NCBI GenBank assembly: GCA_005789975.1
Contig: SXWC01000021.1
Location: forward strand, 1-30,069
DNA length: 30,069 nt
DNA from: Planctomycetaceae bacterium
GTDB lineage: Bacteria > Planctomycetota > Planctomycetia > Pirellulales > UBA1268
Direction of reading: 5' to 3'
The notes under the pieces are model-generated. The model was not told the DNA's origin. It ran no database searches and worked only from the letters and a program-made list of their open reading frames with translations. The position numbers and the translations under genes were made by a program. This document shows, one piece after another, positions 23,461 to 30,069 of the stretch (positions are counted from its first letter, which is position 1; every line of letters begins with the position of its first letter).

Positions 23461-24696
23461 TCAGGCTGCCCGACGATCGGCGGTTTCGGCGGCGGCCTCG
23501 CCGCGGCCGCGCGTGGCGATCGCGAGGACCGCGTCGGCGGCACGGTCCGCCGATCCGGGGAGGGCCACGACGGCTGCGATGGACTCGAGCCGGTCCACGA
23601 CCTGCTGCCGCGACTCTTCGTCAACAAGCCACTCGATCACATGTGCCGCCACACGATCGGCCGGATCCTGCACGGCGAGGTATTCGGGGTAGACGGCTTC
23701 CGGATCGGCCGGCGGCACCGCGAAGGGGGGCATCCACACGCCCTGCGCCGGGCCGATCGGCTCCCGCGTTGCGAGCAGGTTCACCAGCGTGAAATACCGG
23801 GCCTGACGGAGCCAGCTCTGCACGACGTACGCCCAGGCCGCGAGCCGGTAGACGATCACGGTCGGCACCCGCGCGGCGAGGAGTTCGAGCGACACCGACC
23901 CGGAGCAGGCGATCGCGGCGGTGGCCGTGCCGATCAGGCTCCGTGTGCGGCCTGCATGGATCTCGATGCCGATGCCGAGGCCCGGGGTGTCGGCATCGAT
24001 GATCTCGCTGATCCGCCGCGCGTGTCGCTCGTGGAGCGCCCCGATGGCAAACCGTGCCCGTGGCACCTCGGCATGGATCGCCGCCGCCGCCCTCACAAGG
24101 GTGCCGAGATTGCTCTCGATCTCCTGGCCGCGGGATCCCGGCAGGAGGAGGACGAGCGGGCGGGCGGAATCCCCGGAGTCGCGCCGCTCCGCCGGCTTCA
24201 GTTCGTCGAAGAAGGGATGGCCCACGAGCGTGCTTCGCATCCCTCGGGCCGTGAACCAGTCGTGCTCGAAGGGGAGCGCCGAGAGCACGTGGTCGATGAG
24301 TCGCCGCATCTTTCCGATCCGCCAACTCGCCCAGGCCCAGACCTGCGGCGGACAGTAGAAGACGACGGGAATCCCATGCCGTTTCGCCCGCCACGCCAGC
24401 CACCAGTGGACTCCCGGGAAGTCGACGAGCACGCAGACGTCGGGCCGGGCGTCGAGGAAGCTCCGCTCGGCCCGCCGCGCCAGGTCGACGAAGCGATGGA
24501 TGTTGAGCAGCGACCGCAGGAACCACATGACGGCGAGCGTCGTCATGTCGGCGACTAGCGTGCAGCCCTCGGCCTGCATGTGCGGCCCACCCAGGCCGAC
24601 ACACACCGCGTCGGGGCGCCGCGTGCGAATCGCGCGCACCAGCAGCGCCGCGTGGTGATCGCCCGAGGGCTCGCCGGCCGAAAAAAAGAGACGCAT
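23461..24696 (-). CDS. lpxB: Lipid-A-disaccharide synthase
   Basis: This 411-residue GT19 enzyme joins UDP-2,3-diacylglucosamine and lipid X to make the lipid A disaccharide at the inner face of the cytoplasmic membrane. It opens with MRLFFSAGEPSGDHHAALL (the G-E-x-S-G-D motif), then GLGGPHMQAEG, VLVDFPGVHWWLA, VFYCPPQVWAWASWRIGKMR, LPFEHDWF, LVGHPFFDE, LLLPGSRGQEIESNL and ACSGSVSLELL. These cover the whole family pattern, and the length is only slightly above the usual 380-390 through an Ala/Arg-rich tail. Its presence implies an outer membrane with lipid A. The gene heads the set with the M50 protease and the SGNH-like gene. A possible promoter lies around 24733-24738 (minus-strand TGAAAT followed by ACTCCCGG). 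Confidence 0.92.
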   Translation of the reverse strand: MRLFFSAGEPSGDHHAALLVRAIRTRRPDAVCVGLGGPHMQAEGCTLVADMTTLAVMWFLRSLLNIHRFVDLARRAERSFLDARPDVCVLVDFPGVHWWLAWRAKRHGIPVVFYCPPQVWAWASWRIGKMRRLIDHVLSALPFEHDWFTARGMRSTLVGHPFFDELKPAERRDSGDSARPLVLLLPGSRGQEIESNLGTLVRAAAAIHAEVPRARFAIGALHERHARRISEIIDADTPGLGIGIEIHAGRTRSLIGTATAAIACSGSVSLELLAARVPTVIVYRLAAWAYVVQSWLRQARYFTLVNLLATREPIGPAQGVWMPPFAVPPADPEAVYPEYLAVQDPADRVAAHVIEWLVDEESRQQVVDRLESIAAVVALPGSADRAADAVLAIATRGRGEAAAETADRRAA

Positions 24697-24814
24697 GGGA
24701 AACTCCGCACGGGCCCGCGGCCCGCCGGGAGTATTTCAGTTCTTCGCCCCGTTCCCTAGAGCGGATCGGATCCCGGACGGATCGATCGCGGTCACGAACG
24801 TGTTCTGGCGGAGG

Positions 24815-24878
24815 GGGAAGGGTGAAACTGGGGAAGAGTGGGACGGGGGAAGAGTGGGACGGGGGAGGGGCGGGCGAG
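24815..24878 (+). repeat. G-rich 16-bp tandem repeats between lpxB and the MFS gene
   Basis: The unit GGGAAGAGTGGGACGG occurs twice exactly (24831-24846 and 24847-24862). It is preceded by a copy with 4 mismatches (24815-24830) and followed by a decayed copy (from 24863). The plus strand has many GGG and GGGGG runs and could form G-quadruplexes. The 239-base gap 24697-24935 holds no gene. Confidence 0.75.
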
Positions 24879-24935
24879 GAAAGGTGGGCGGACGGGTTTT
24901 CGGGCCCCTCGGGGGACGCTGTGGGCCGGGAGCGG

Positions 24936-26243
24936 TCAGGACCGGGAGTGCCGGGGCTCCGGCAGGCCGAGGGCGATCACGGCACCGGCGGCGATCACGG
25001 CGGCCCCGGTCACGAAGACATGCCGGAAGCCAACCACATCGACGGCCAGGCCCACGAGCGGGGAGAGCACGAAGGGAGCCGCCAGCGCCGCCCCGACGAT
25101 GCTCACGTACCGCGGGTGGTCGGCGTTCCTCGGGGCCAGTTCGAGCGCGTAGTTCGTGAAGAGCTTGAGGGAGATCGGATTGAGCCCGAGCAGCACGTAG
25201 ACGATCCAGAACCACTCCACGGCGACGGCGTGCGCCGCCAGTGAGAGTGCCGTCACCATGAGTGGCGTGAGCGCCGAGAGCGCGACGAGCCAGACGAGCA
25301 CGATCCTTGTGCCTCGGCGGTCGGCCACCGGCCCGGCCACGAGGCTCACGAGACCGGTCGCGGCGTTTTGCGTGACGACCCACGCCAGCAGACTGCTCGT
25401 GCCGCTGCCGAGCCGGTCGCGTGCGAAAGCCTGGTAGTGGGGAAACAGCATCAGCACCGCCGAGAAACAGGCCGCCACCATCGAGAGCCGCACGAGCGCG
25501 CGGTCATGGGCGATGGTCGTCCGCCAGAGGGCCAGGCCGTGCCGCGCCGCGGTGATCGAGCGGGCGAACCAGCCAACGGCGCCGTCGTTCAAGACCGCCC
25601 GCCGTGGCTCGTCGGGGTGCTCGTCGAGCATCAGGGGCGCCAGGGCGGCCAGCGCGAAGAACGCCGCGGTGACGCCGAAGATCTTCGGAAAACCGTCGGG
25701 CTCGCGGAGCCAGGGCCCCAGCAGCAGCAGCGCCGCGACGATGGCCAGCCCGCTGCCGATGGCGACGCTGATCACCATCGCCCTGCCGCGGCGACCGGGC
25801 GAGACGAGCTTTCCCTGCAGCGCGGCGGCCACGAGCTGGTTGAGGCCATTGGCCGAGGAGAAGGCGGCGTAGACGACGAGAAACACCACCGCCAGCAGGT
25901 CAGGCCGGCCGGCCTTGAGCGGCCCCCAGACCACCGCCAGCACCGCGAAGCAGGCCGCCATGGCGAGGCTCGTGCGGACGAGCGTCCACTTCTTCACCGG
26001 TCGCCGCGCGAGCGCGTTTGAAAACAGCAGCGGCGGCACGCTCTGCCCGCCGCGGTTGAGCACGGGCAGCAGTCCCCGCAGAAACCCCGAATCGACGACG
26101 GCGTCGAGCACCGCCGGCATGATGATCGTCTCAGTCTTGAAGATCCAGCCGATGCGGACGACGACCTGGTAGCACTCCAGCCAGAACGTGTTGCGGGCCT
26201 CACGGTCTGCGGCGGGCGGTGCTGCTGGAGGGCCTTCGGTCAT
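24936..26243 (-). CDS. MFS-type transporter
   Basis: This 435-residue membrane protein has about 12 hydrophobic segments in two halves separated by a polar loop near residues 200-235 (LMLDEHPDEPRRAVLNDGAV region). The pattern of helices, GPVADRRGTRIVL (a motif A-like loop between helices 8 and 9) and the final FRHVFVTGAAVIAAGAVIALG segment fit the major facilitator superfamily. The N-terminus (TFWLECYQVVVRIGWIFKTE) is cytoplasmic and longer than usual before helix 1. The substrate cannot be told. The ATG at 26243 is used. The gene is divergent from the TlpA-like gene at 26416 and lies 239 bases upstream of lpxB with a repeat between them, so co-transcription is uncertain. Confidence 0.8.
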   Translation of the reverse strand: MTEGPPAAPPAADREARNTFWLECYQVVVRIGWIFKTETIIMPAVLDAVVDSGFLRGLLPVLNRGGQSVPPLLFSNALARRPVKKWTLVRTSLAMAACFAVLAVVWGPLKAGRPDLLAVVFLVVYAAFSSANGLNQLVAAALQGKLVSPGRRGRAMVISVAIGSGLAIVAALLLLGPWLREPDGFPKIFGVTAAFFALAALAPLMLDEHPDEPRRAVLNDGAVGWFARSITAARHGLALWRTTIAHDRALVRLSMVAACFSAVLMLFPHYQAFARDRLGSGTSSLLAWVVTQNAATGLVSLVAGPVADRRGTRIVLVWLVALSALTPLMVTALSLAAHAVAVEWFWIVYVLLGLNPISLKLFTNYALELAPRNADHPRYVSIVGAALAAPFVLSPLVGLAVDVVGFRHVFVTGAAVIAAGAVIALGLPEPRHSRS

Positions 26244-26400
26244 CGGGTAGGATCAGGGACTTCGCATCCGGGCGGTCGATTCGTTTCGGCAGCATGAAGG
26301 TTTTTCGAGAAGCCGTCCATCCGCATCACCGCGACCGTTCCTGGCCACTGCGTCGGCGCGACATTCGGATCTGCGGAAAGCCCGGCGGAGCACGGGCGAC

Positions 26401-26407
26401 AGGGAGA
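26401..26407 (+). promoter_or_regulatory. Ribosome binding site that sets the GTG start of the TlpA-like gene
   Basis: AGGGAGA lies 8 bases before the GTG at 26416. No ATG with a comparable site precedes the signal sequence. The divergent gap 26244-26415 also holds GGTAGGATCAGGG (26246-26258), a possible -10 region. Confidence 0.6.
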
Positions 26408-26415
26408 CACGGCCC

Positions 26416-27003
26416 GTGAACACCCATCCGGCACCTCGATCGTTGCCACCCGCATGCCTCACGATCGCCGTCTTGGCCGTTGCCCTGTTCACCGGCTGCG
26501 GTGACGGTGGGCCCGCGCACCCCGCGGTCGGCCGGCGGATGGGGCCGCTGCCGGTGGTGTCGCTCGGCGATCCTGCGCCGCCCGCGCCGGCCCTCGCCGG
26601 CAAGGTGACCCTGCTGAACTTCTGGGGCACGTGGTGCCCGCCCTGCCGCAAAGAGCTGCCGGGACTCGTCCGCATCGCGGGTCGGCTCGCCGGGGAGCCC
26701 CGCTTTCAGCTCGTCGCCGTCTCGTGCGGATCGGGGAGGGACGAGACTCCCGCCGGCCTCGCCGACGAAACCCGGAAGTTTCTCGCCCAACACCAGCTCG
26801 TCATCTCCGCGTGGACGCTCTCCGATCCGCTCGCCGCGTCGCTCTTCGCCTCAGCCTACGGCCTGGAGTCCTTCCCCACGACCTACCTGATCGGTCCGGA
26901 TGCCCGCGTCCGCCGCGTCTGGACAGGCTATCGCTCGAGCGACGAAGCCGACATCGCCACGGCGATCGTCGGCTTGCTCAAGGAGCAGTCCTCGCGACCG
27001 TGA
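26416..27003 (+). CDS. TlpA/ResA-like thioredoxin-fold lipoprotein
   Basis: This 195-residue protein has an N-terminal hydrophobic segment (residues about 15-27) ending in LFTGC, a probable lipobox that would anchor Cys 28 to a membrane; Phe at -3 is less common. The thioredoxin domain follows: VTLLNFWGTWCPPCRKELPG with the redox pair C-P-P-C, a central VAVSCGSG strand, and SFPTTYLIGPDARVRRVWTG with the cis-Pro (F-P-T-T). The acidic and aromatic surroundings fit TlpA/ResA proteins, which reduce disulfides outside the cytoplasm, often during cytochrome c maturation. It starts with GTG and is convergent with the thiamine gene (32 bases between stops). No partner oxidoreductase is seen nearby. 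Confidence 0.85.
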   Translation: MNTHPAPRSLPPACLTIAVLAVALFTGCGDGGPAHPAVGRRMGPLPVVSLGDPAPPAPALAGKVTLLNFWGTWCPPCRKELPGLVRIAGRLAGEPRFQLVAVSCGSGRDETPAGLADETRKFLAQHQLVISAWTLSDPLAASLFASAYGLESFPTTYLIGPDARVRRVWTGYRSSDEADIATAIVGLLKEQSSRP

Positions 27004-27035
27004 GCGAACGGTGAACGCGACCGCCCCGCCCGGGC

Positions 27036-28184
27036 TCACGGCTGATGCAGCGATTCCAGCCGGTCCAGCAGCGTCCGGGCGACGCGAAACGGGTCACCGG
27101 CACGCGTCACGGCCGAGGCCACGGCCACCCGCCTGACTCCGAGCGCGGCGAGGGTGTCGAGCCGCTCGAGCGTGACGCCGCCGATCGCGAAGCAGGGAAT
27201 CGCGAGTTCGCGGCAGACCGTCTGCAGGAACTCAGGCGGCGCGTGCTCGGCGAACGACTTGGTGGTCGAGGGAAAGCATGGACCGATCCCGAGGTAGTCG
27301 GCTCCGGCCGCGGCCGCTGTCCGCGCCTCCGCGACCGAATGCGTCGTGCTGCCGATCAGACCCCCTGGCCCGAGCACGCGGCGAACGAGCGGCACCGGCA
27401 GGTCGTCGGCCCCGACGTGCACTCCATCGGCACCGACCGCCACGGCGACATCGGGCCGGTCGTTGACGACCACCAGCGGAGGCCGCGCGGGATCGTGGCG
27501 TCGTGCGATGGCCACCGCCCGCTGCATGCGGTCGGTGATCAAGGCGATCGGCAGATCCTTGTCACGAATCTGGAGCATCCGCACACCCACCCCGAAGAGG
27601 CCCTCCACGAGCCGCTCGAAGACGGCCACATCGTCCCGGCTGTCGAGCAGCACGCAGAGCGTGACGCCCGCGAGCCGGCCCTGCGCTCGCAGGATCGTGG
27701 TCACGCGCCGTTCGAGTTCGTAGAGCCGGTAGCGGATGCGCTCGAAGCCCTGTCCGGCGTCCGGTGCCACGACGGCTGCGCACTCCTCGAGGCTCCGCAG
27801 CGCCTGCGCTCCCCGGGCGGCGTTGGCGGCCACGAGGTCGGCGATCCCGGTGCGCGGCAGTGAGGCGGCGGCGTCGAGGCCCTGGCCGACGTCGCCCGCC
27901 ACGTCGCGGGCGGCAGTGCGGCCGACCAGTTCCGGCCGGGTGAGCACCGCGACCAGATCGTGCCGCAGGTCCTTGGCGACCGTCGTCAGGGGGACGTCGT
28001 CGAGCGTGAACCGCACGACGTCCTCGATCACCCGCAGCGCCTCGGTCGCGCGGTTGGCCGAGGCATCGACGGCCCGCCAGAGGCCGGCGGAAGGCCCTCG
28101 TCCGGTCGTTCCATCTGGTTCAAGGGGTTGCACAACCGCCGCCTTTCCTTGTTTTTCCCCCGTTGTAGCAGGCTCCCCACTCAC
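27036..28184 (-). CDS. thiE: Thiamine-phosphate synthase with N-terminal ThiD2-like domain
   Basis: This is a 382-residue, two-part enzyme. Residues about 35-165 (RAVDASANRATEALRVIEDV, then a conserved LRHDL) match the ThiD2 domain, a helical unit thought to phosphorylate HMP-phosphate. Residues about 170-380 form the ThiE TIM barrel, which joins HMP-PP and thiazole phosphate to make thiamine phosphate. ThiE motifs are MLQIRDKDLP, VVNDRPDVAVAVGADGVHVG, GSTTHSVAEA, ADYLGIGPCFPSTTKSF (phosphate loop) and AIGGVTLERL. The start is uncertain: the GTG at 28184 gives 30 extra variable residues, and later codons are possible. The gene is divergent from the TPR gene at 28238. No thiamine riboswitch was recognised upstream, though one could be missed by eye. 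Confidence 0.88.
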   Translation of the reverse strand: MSGEPATTGEKQGKAAVVQPLEPDGTTGRGPSAGLWRAVDASANRATEALRVIEDVVRFTLDDVPLTTVAKDLRHDLVAVLTRPELVGRTAARDVAGDVGQGLDAAASLPRTGIADLVAANAARGAQALRSLEECAAVVAPDAGQGFERIRYRLYELERRVTTILRAQGRLAGVTLCVLLDSRDDVAVFERLVEGLFGVGVRMLQIRDKDLPIALITDRMQRAVAIARRHDPARPPLVVVNDRPDVAVAVGADGVHVGADDLPVPLVRRVLGPGGLIGSTTHSVAEARTAAAAGADYLGIGPCFPSTTKSFAEHAPPEFLQTVCRELAIPCFAIGGVTLERLDTLAALGVRRVAVASAVTRAGDPFRVARTLLDRLESLHQP

Positions 28185-28237
28185 CTTGGAGAAAACTGCC
28201 CTGATTTCTACACTCCCCCGCCCCCAAACCGCCTCGG

Positions 28238-28849
28238 ATGCGAGTCATGTCTCCCTTCCGCTACCTGACGCTCGTCTGGCCGGGGCTGCCCTGGCTCTGG
28301 TTGCGGGGCAGCCTCATGGGGCTCGCGCTGGCGTCGGCGTTTGCCGTGTCGCTCGACATCGCGGTGGTCGCCACCTGGATCTGGCCGGGGCTCGTCGAGC
28401 AGCCGTTCGTTGTCGGCTTCTGGACGGCGACGGCCGTGATCTGGCTCACGTCCACGGTTTCCGCGGCGGCGGCCTTCCCGGCATCGATCCCCGCGGGCCG
28501 GGCGGGGGAGGCCGACGCCCTGTTCGTGAGGGCCCGGGCGGCCTATCTCGCCCGAGACTGGATCCGCGCGGAAACCCAGCTCCGCGAACTCCTCGACCTC
28601 GCCCCGACCGACGGCGAGGCCCAGCTCCTCCTCGGCACCCTCCTGCGCCGCGTCGGCCGGAAATCGGAGGCACGGCAGGCCCTCCAGAAACTCGACCGCA
28701 GTGATTCCGGGGCGGCCTGGCGGGGAGCGATCGCCACGGAACTCCGGCGGCTCTCGGGCGGTCGCCGCGACGAGACCGCCGACGATTCCGTCATTCTGCC
28801 GCTCCGCGACGAGTCCACCGCGGCTCACGGCCGGACGGCTGCCGCCTGA
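28238..28849 (+). CDS. Membrane-anchored TPR-containing protein
   Basis: This 203-residue protein has two hydrophobic segments (about residues 25-50 and 58-85), followed by a soluble part. In that part [20 protein letters not shown], then [20 protein letters not shown] and [18 protein letters not shown] form two tetratricopeptide-like repeats. The last 45 residues are polar and likely unstructured. No family name is recognised; the two-TM plus TPR architecture suggests a scaffold role at the membrane (inference). Two starts are possible, ATG at 28238 and at 28247. The gap before it (28185-28237) is shared with the divergent thiamine gene and contains TACACTCCCCCG, a possible -10 region. Confidence 0.7.
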   Translation: MRVMSPFRYLTLVWPGLPWLWLRGSLMGLALASAFAVSLDIAVVATWIWPGLVEQPFVVGFWTATAVIWLTSTVSAAAAFPASIPAGRAGEADALFVRARAAYLARDWIRAETQLRELLDLAPTDGEAQLLLGTLLRRVGRKSEARQALQKLDRSDSGAAWRGAIATELRRLSGGRRDETADDSVILPLRDESTAAHGRTAAA

Positions 28850-28915
28850 AACAGCCGAAAGATGCTTTTTATCCGGCGGAACGCCCCGGCGACAGACTTT
28901 CCCGGCCGTCGCTCC

Positions 28916-28921
28916 TAGAAT
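28916..28921 (+). promoter_or_regulatory. Candidate -10 element upstream of clpC
   Basis: TAGAAT, followed by GCTCCCG, lies 164 bases before the clpC ATG. No -35 is clear. The arrangement resembles TAAAAT-ACCCGGG at 1476. The rest of the gap 28850-29085 holds the repeat at 29017-29052 and no gene. Confidence 0.35.
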
Positions 28922-29016
28922 GCTCCCGTGGGTTTGGCGTATGGTTTGCTGCTCCACGGAAGAAGGGGCGGCGACTGCCGGATTGGCACGCCGGCCCACG
29001 GACAGGATCGAGCAGG

Positions 29017-29052
29017 ATTCGGGACAGGATTTCGATTCGGGACAGGATTTCG
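29017..29052 (+). repeat. Exact 18-bp direct repeat upstream of clpC
   Basis: ATTCGGGACAGGATTTCG occurs twice back to back (29017-29034 and 29035-29052), 33 bases before the clpC start. A partial third GGACAGGAT lies just upstream (about 29000-29008). It could be a repressor site or a chance slippage duplication. Confidence 0.75.
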
Positions 29053-29085
29053 CCCCCCGGCATTTCGCACTCAGGACACTCGCCC

Positions 29086-30069
29086 ATGTACGAGCGCTTC
29101 ACGGATCGTGCCCGCAAGGTGATGCAGCTGGCCAATCAGGAGGCCCAGCGGTTCAACCACGAGTACATCGGCACCGAGCACGTTCTCCTGGGACTCATCA
29201 AGGAGGGCAGCGGCGTCGCGGCGAATGTCCTCAAGAACCTCGACATCGATCTGCGAAAGATCCGGATGGAGGTCGAAAAACTCGTGCAGAGCGGCCCCGA
29301 CATGGTCACGATGGGCAAGCTCCCGCAGACCCCCCGGGCGAAGAAGGTCATCGAGTATTCGATGGAGGAGGCCCGTAACCTCAATCACAACTACGTCGGC
29401 ACCGAGCACATCCTGCTGGGACTGCTCCGCGAGCAGGAGGGCGTGGCGGCCCAGGTGCTGATGAACCTCGGACTCAAACTCGAGGATGTCCGCGAGGAGG
29501 TGCTCAATCTCCTCGGCCATGGCATGGAGAACGAGGGGGGCGAACGGGCCGGGATGGGCGGCAGGCAGCCGGCCGGCGCCGGCGCCGGCGGCGGCGAGGG
29601 CGCCTCTCCGAAGGGGGGCAAGAGCAAGACCCCCGCCCTGGACAGCTTTGGACGCGATCTCACGGAGCTCGCCCGGCAGGGCAAGCTCGACCCTGTGATC
29701 GGCCGCGAGAAGGAGATCGAGCGGGCGATCCAGATCCTCTGCCGCCGCACGAAGAACACTCCCGTGCTTCTCGGCGAAGCGGGCGTGGGCAAGACGGCGA
29801 TCGTCGAGGGCTTCGCCCAGCGGGTCATCGACGGCAACGTGCCCGAACTGCTCGCCGACCGGCGGATCGTCGTGCTCGACCTGGCCATGATGGTCGCCGG
29901 CACGAAGTACCGCGGCCAGTTCGAGGAGCGGATCAAGGCGGTGATGAACGAGGTTCGTCGCGCCAAAAACACGATTCTTTTCATCGACGAGCACCACACG
30001 CTCGTAGGAGCGGGCGGCGCCGAGGGGGCGATCGACGCCTCCAACGTGCTGAAGCCGGCCCTCGCCCGC
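29086..30069 (+). CDS. clpC: ATP-dependent Clp protease ATPase subunit ClpC, N-terminal part
   Basis: The first 328 codons of a HSP100 AAA+ unfoldase run off the right edge; the complete protein is usually about 820-850 residues. ClpC recognises substrates and feeds them to ClpP. Two Clp-N repeats are plain: [20 protein letters not shown] with the first [16 protein letters not shown], then [21 protein letters not shown] Gly-rich linker (about residues 150-180) follows, then [20 protein letters not shown] of the first AAA+ domain. Walker A is GEAGVGKT (about 230-237). Walker B reads [15 protein letters not shown], where the family has D-E-L-H; His 303 is unusual and one base (CTC to CAC) from the common Leu. 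The ATG at 29086 gives exactly the family N-terminus. Confidence 0.95.
   Translation, partial: MYERFTDRARKVMQLANQEAQRFNHEYIGTEHVLLGLIKEGSGVAANVLKNLDIDLRKIRMEVEKLVQSGPDMVTMGKLPQTPRAKKVIEYSMEEARNLNHNYVGTEHILLGLLREQEGVAAQVLMNLGLKLEDVREEVLNLLGHGMENEGGERAGMGGRQPAGAGAGGGEGASPKGGKSKTPALDSFGRDLTELARQGKLDPVIGREKEIERAIQILCRRTKNTPVLLGEAGVGKTAIVEGFAQRVIDGNVPELLADRRIVVLDLAMMVAGTKYRGQFEERIKAVMNEVRRAKNTILFIDEHHTLVGAGGAEGAIDASNVLKPALAR

Noticed and set aside
24901..24916. Terminator of the MFS gene at the GGGCCCCTCGGGGG stretch
   Set aside because: The stem would have a loop too small to form and there is no T-tract in the minus-strand direction.
28850..29085. CIRCE or CtsR operator upstream of clpC
   Set aside because: GCACTC occurs at 29067-29072 but without the matching inverted arm, and no GGTCAAA-type repeats are present.
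1..30069. CRISPR arrays, tRNA or rRNA genes, insertion sequences, prophage or toxin-antitoxin genes
   Set aside because: No regularly spaced repeats, transposase motifs or recognisable RNA genes were seen by reading. A tRNA or covariance-model scan was not possible here.

Overview
The window is a GC-rich bacterial segment that reads best as a member of the Planctomycetota, probably Pirellulales-like. The evidence is the ClpC N-terminus, the secreted DUF4440-type (SnoaL-like) protein, a ThiD2-ThiE fusion, an lpxB gene implying lipid A, and consistently C/G-ending codons. This placement is inference from remembered protein families, not a search. The left edge (about 1-82) looks foreign to the rest of the window (see findings), and the right edge cuts clpC.

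Layout. 1-1417 (minus): the first codons of a eukaryotic-type NADP isocitrate dehydrogenase gene, running into kinesin-like codons at the edge, and an M20 deacylase/peptidase. 1538-3339 (plus): two exported proteins with overlapping ends. 3568-5521 (plus): a GT2 glycosyltransferase and a rhamnan-synthesis-F-type protein, a small surface-polysaccharide unit. 5522-5750: a control region with a TATA-like box, a hairpin plus T7 terminator, and a 30-bp near-perfect palindrome with a CRP-like core. 5751-20783 (plus): a complete 14-gene complex I operon, nuoA to nuoN in canonical order with mostly overlapping or near-overlapping junctions, followed by an mrp/ApbC-type Fe-S carrier gene (to 21868) that overlaps nuoN. 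21877-24696 (minus): an SGNH-like hydrolase, an M50 site-2 protease and lpxB. 24936-26243 (minus): an MFS transporter. 26416-27003 (plus): a TlpA-like thioredoxin. 27036-28184 (minus): a ThiD2-ThiE fusion. 28238-28849 (plus): a membrane-anchored TPR protein. 29086-30069 (plus): the N-terminal third or so of ClpC.

How the genes work together. The dominant unit builds NADH:quinone oxidoreductase: NuoEFG form the NADH dehydrogenase module, NuoBCDI the quinone-reducing connecting arm, and NuoAHJKLMN the proton-pumping membrane arm. The trailing Mrp ATPase is a plausible source of Fe-S clusters for this Fe-S-rich complex. 

The most striking observation is an in-frame TGA at codon 113 of nuoG. It sits exactly where the third ligand (second Cys) of the His-Cys3 N5 [4Fe-4S] cluster should be. 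Every other visible Fe-S ligand of NuoG is intact and the frame stays open for 434 more codons. This is either a point error or mutation, or recoding (for example selenocysteine as a cluster ligand). The sequence alone cannot decide, and no convincing SECIS element was seen.
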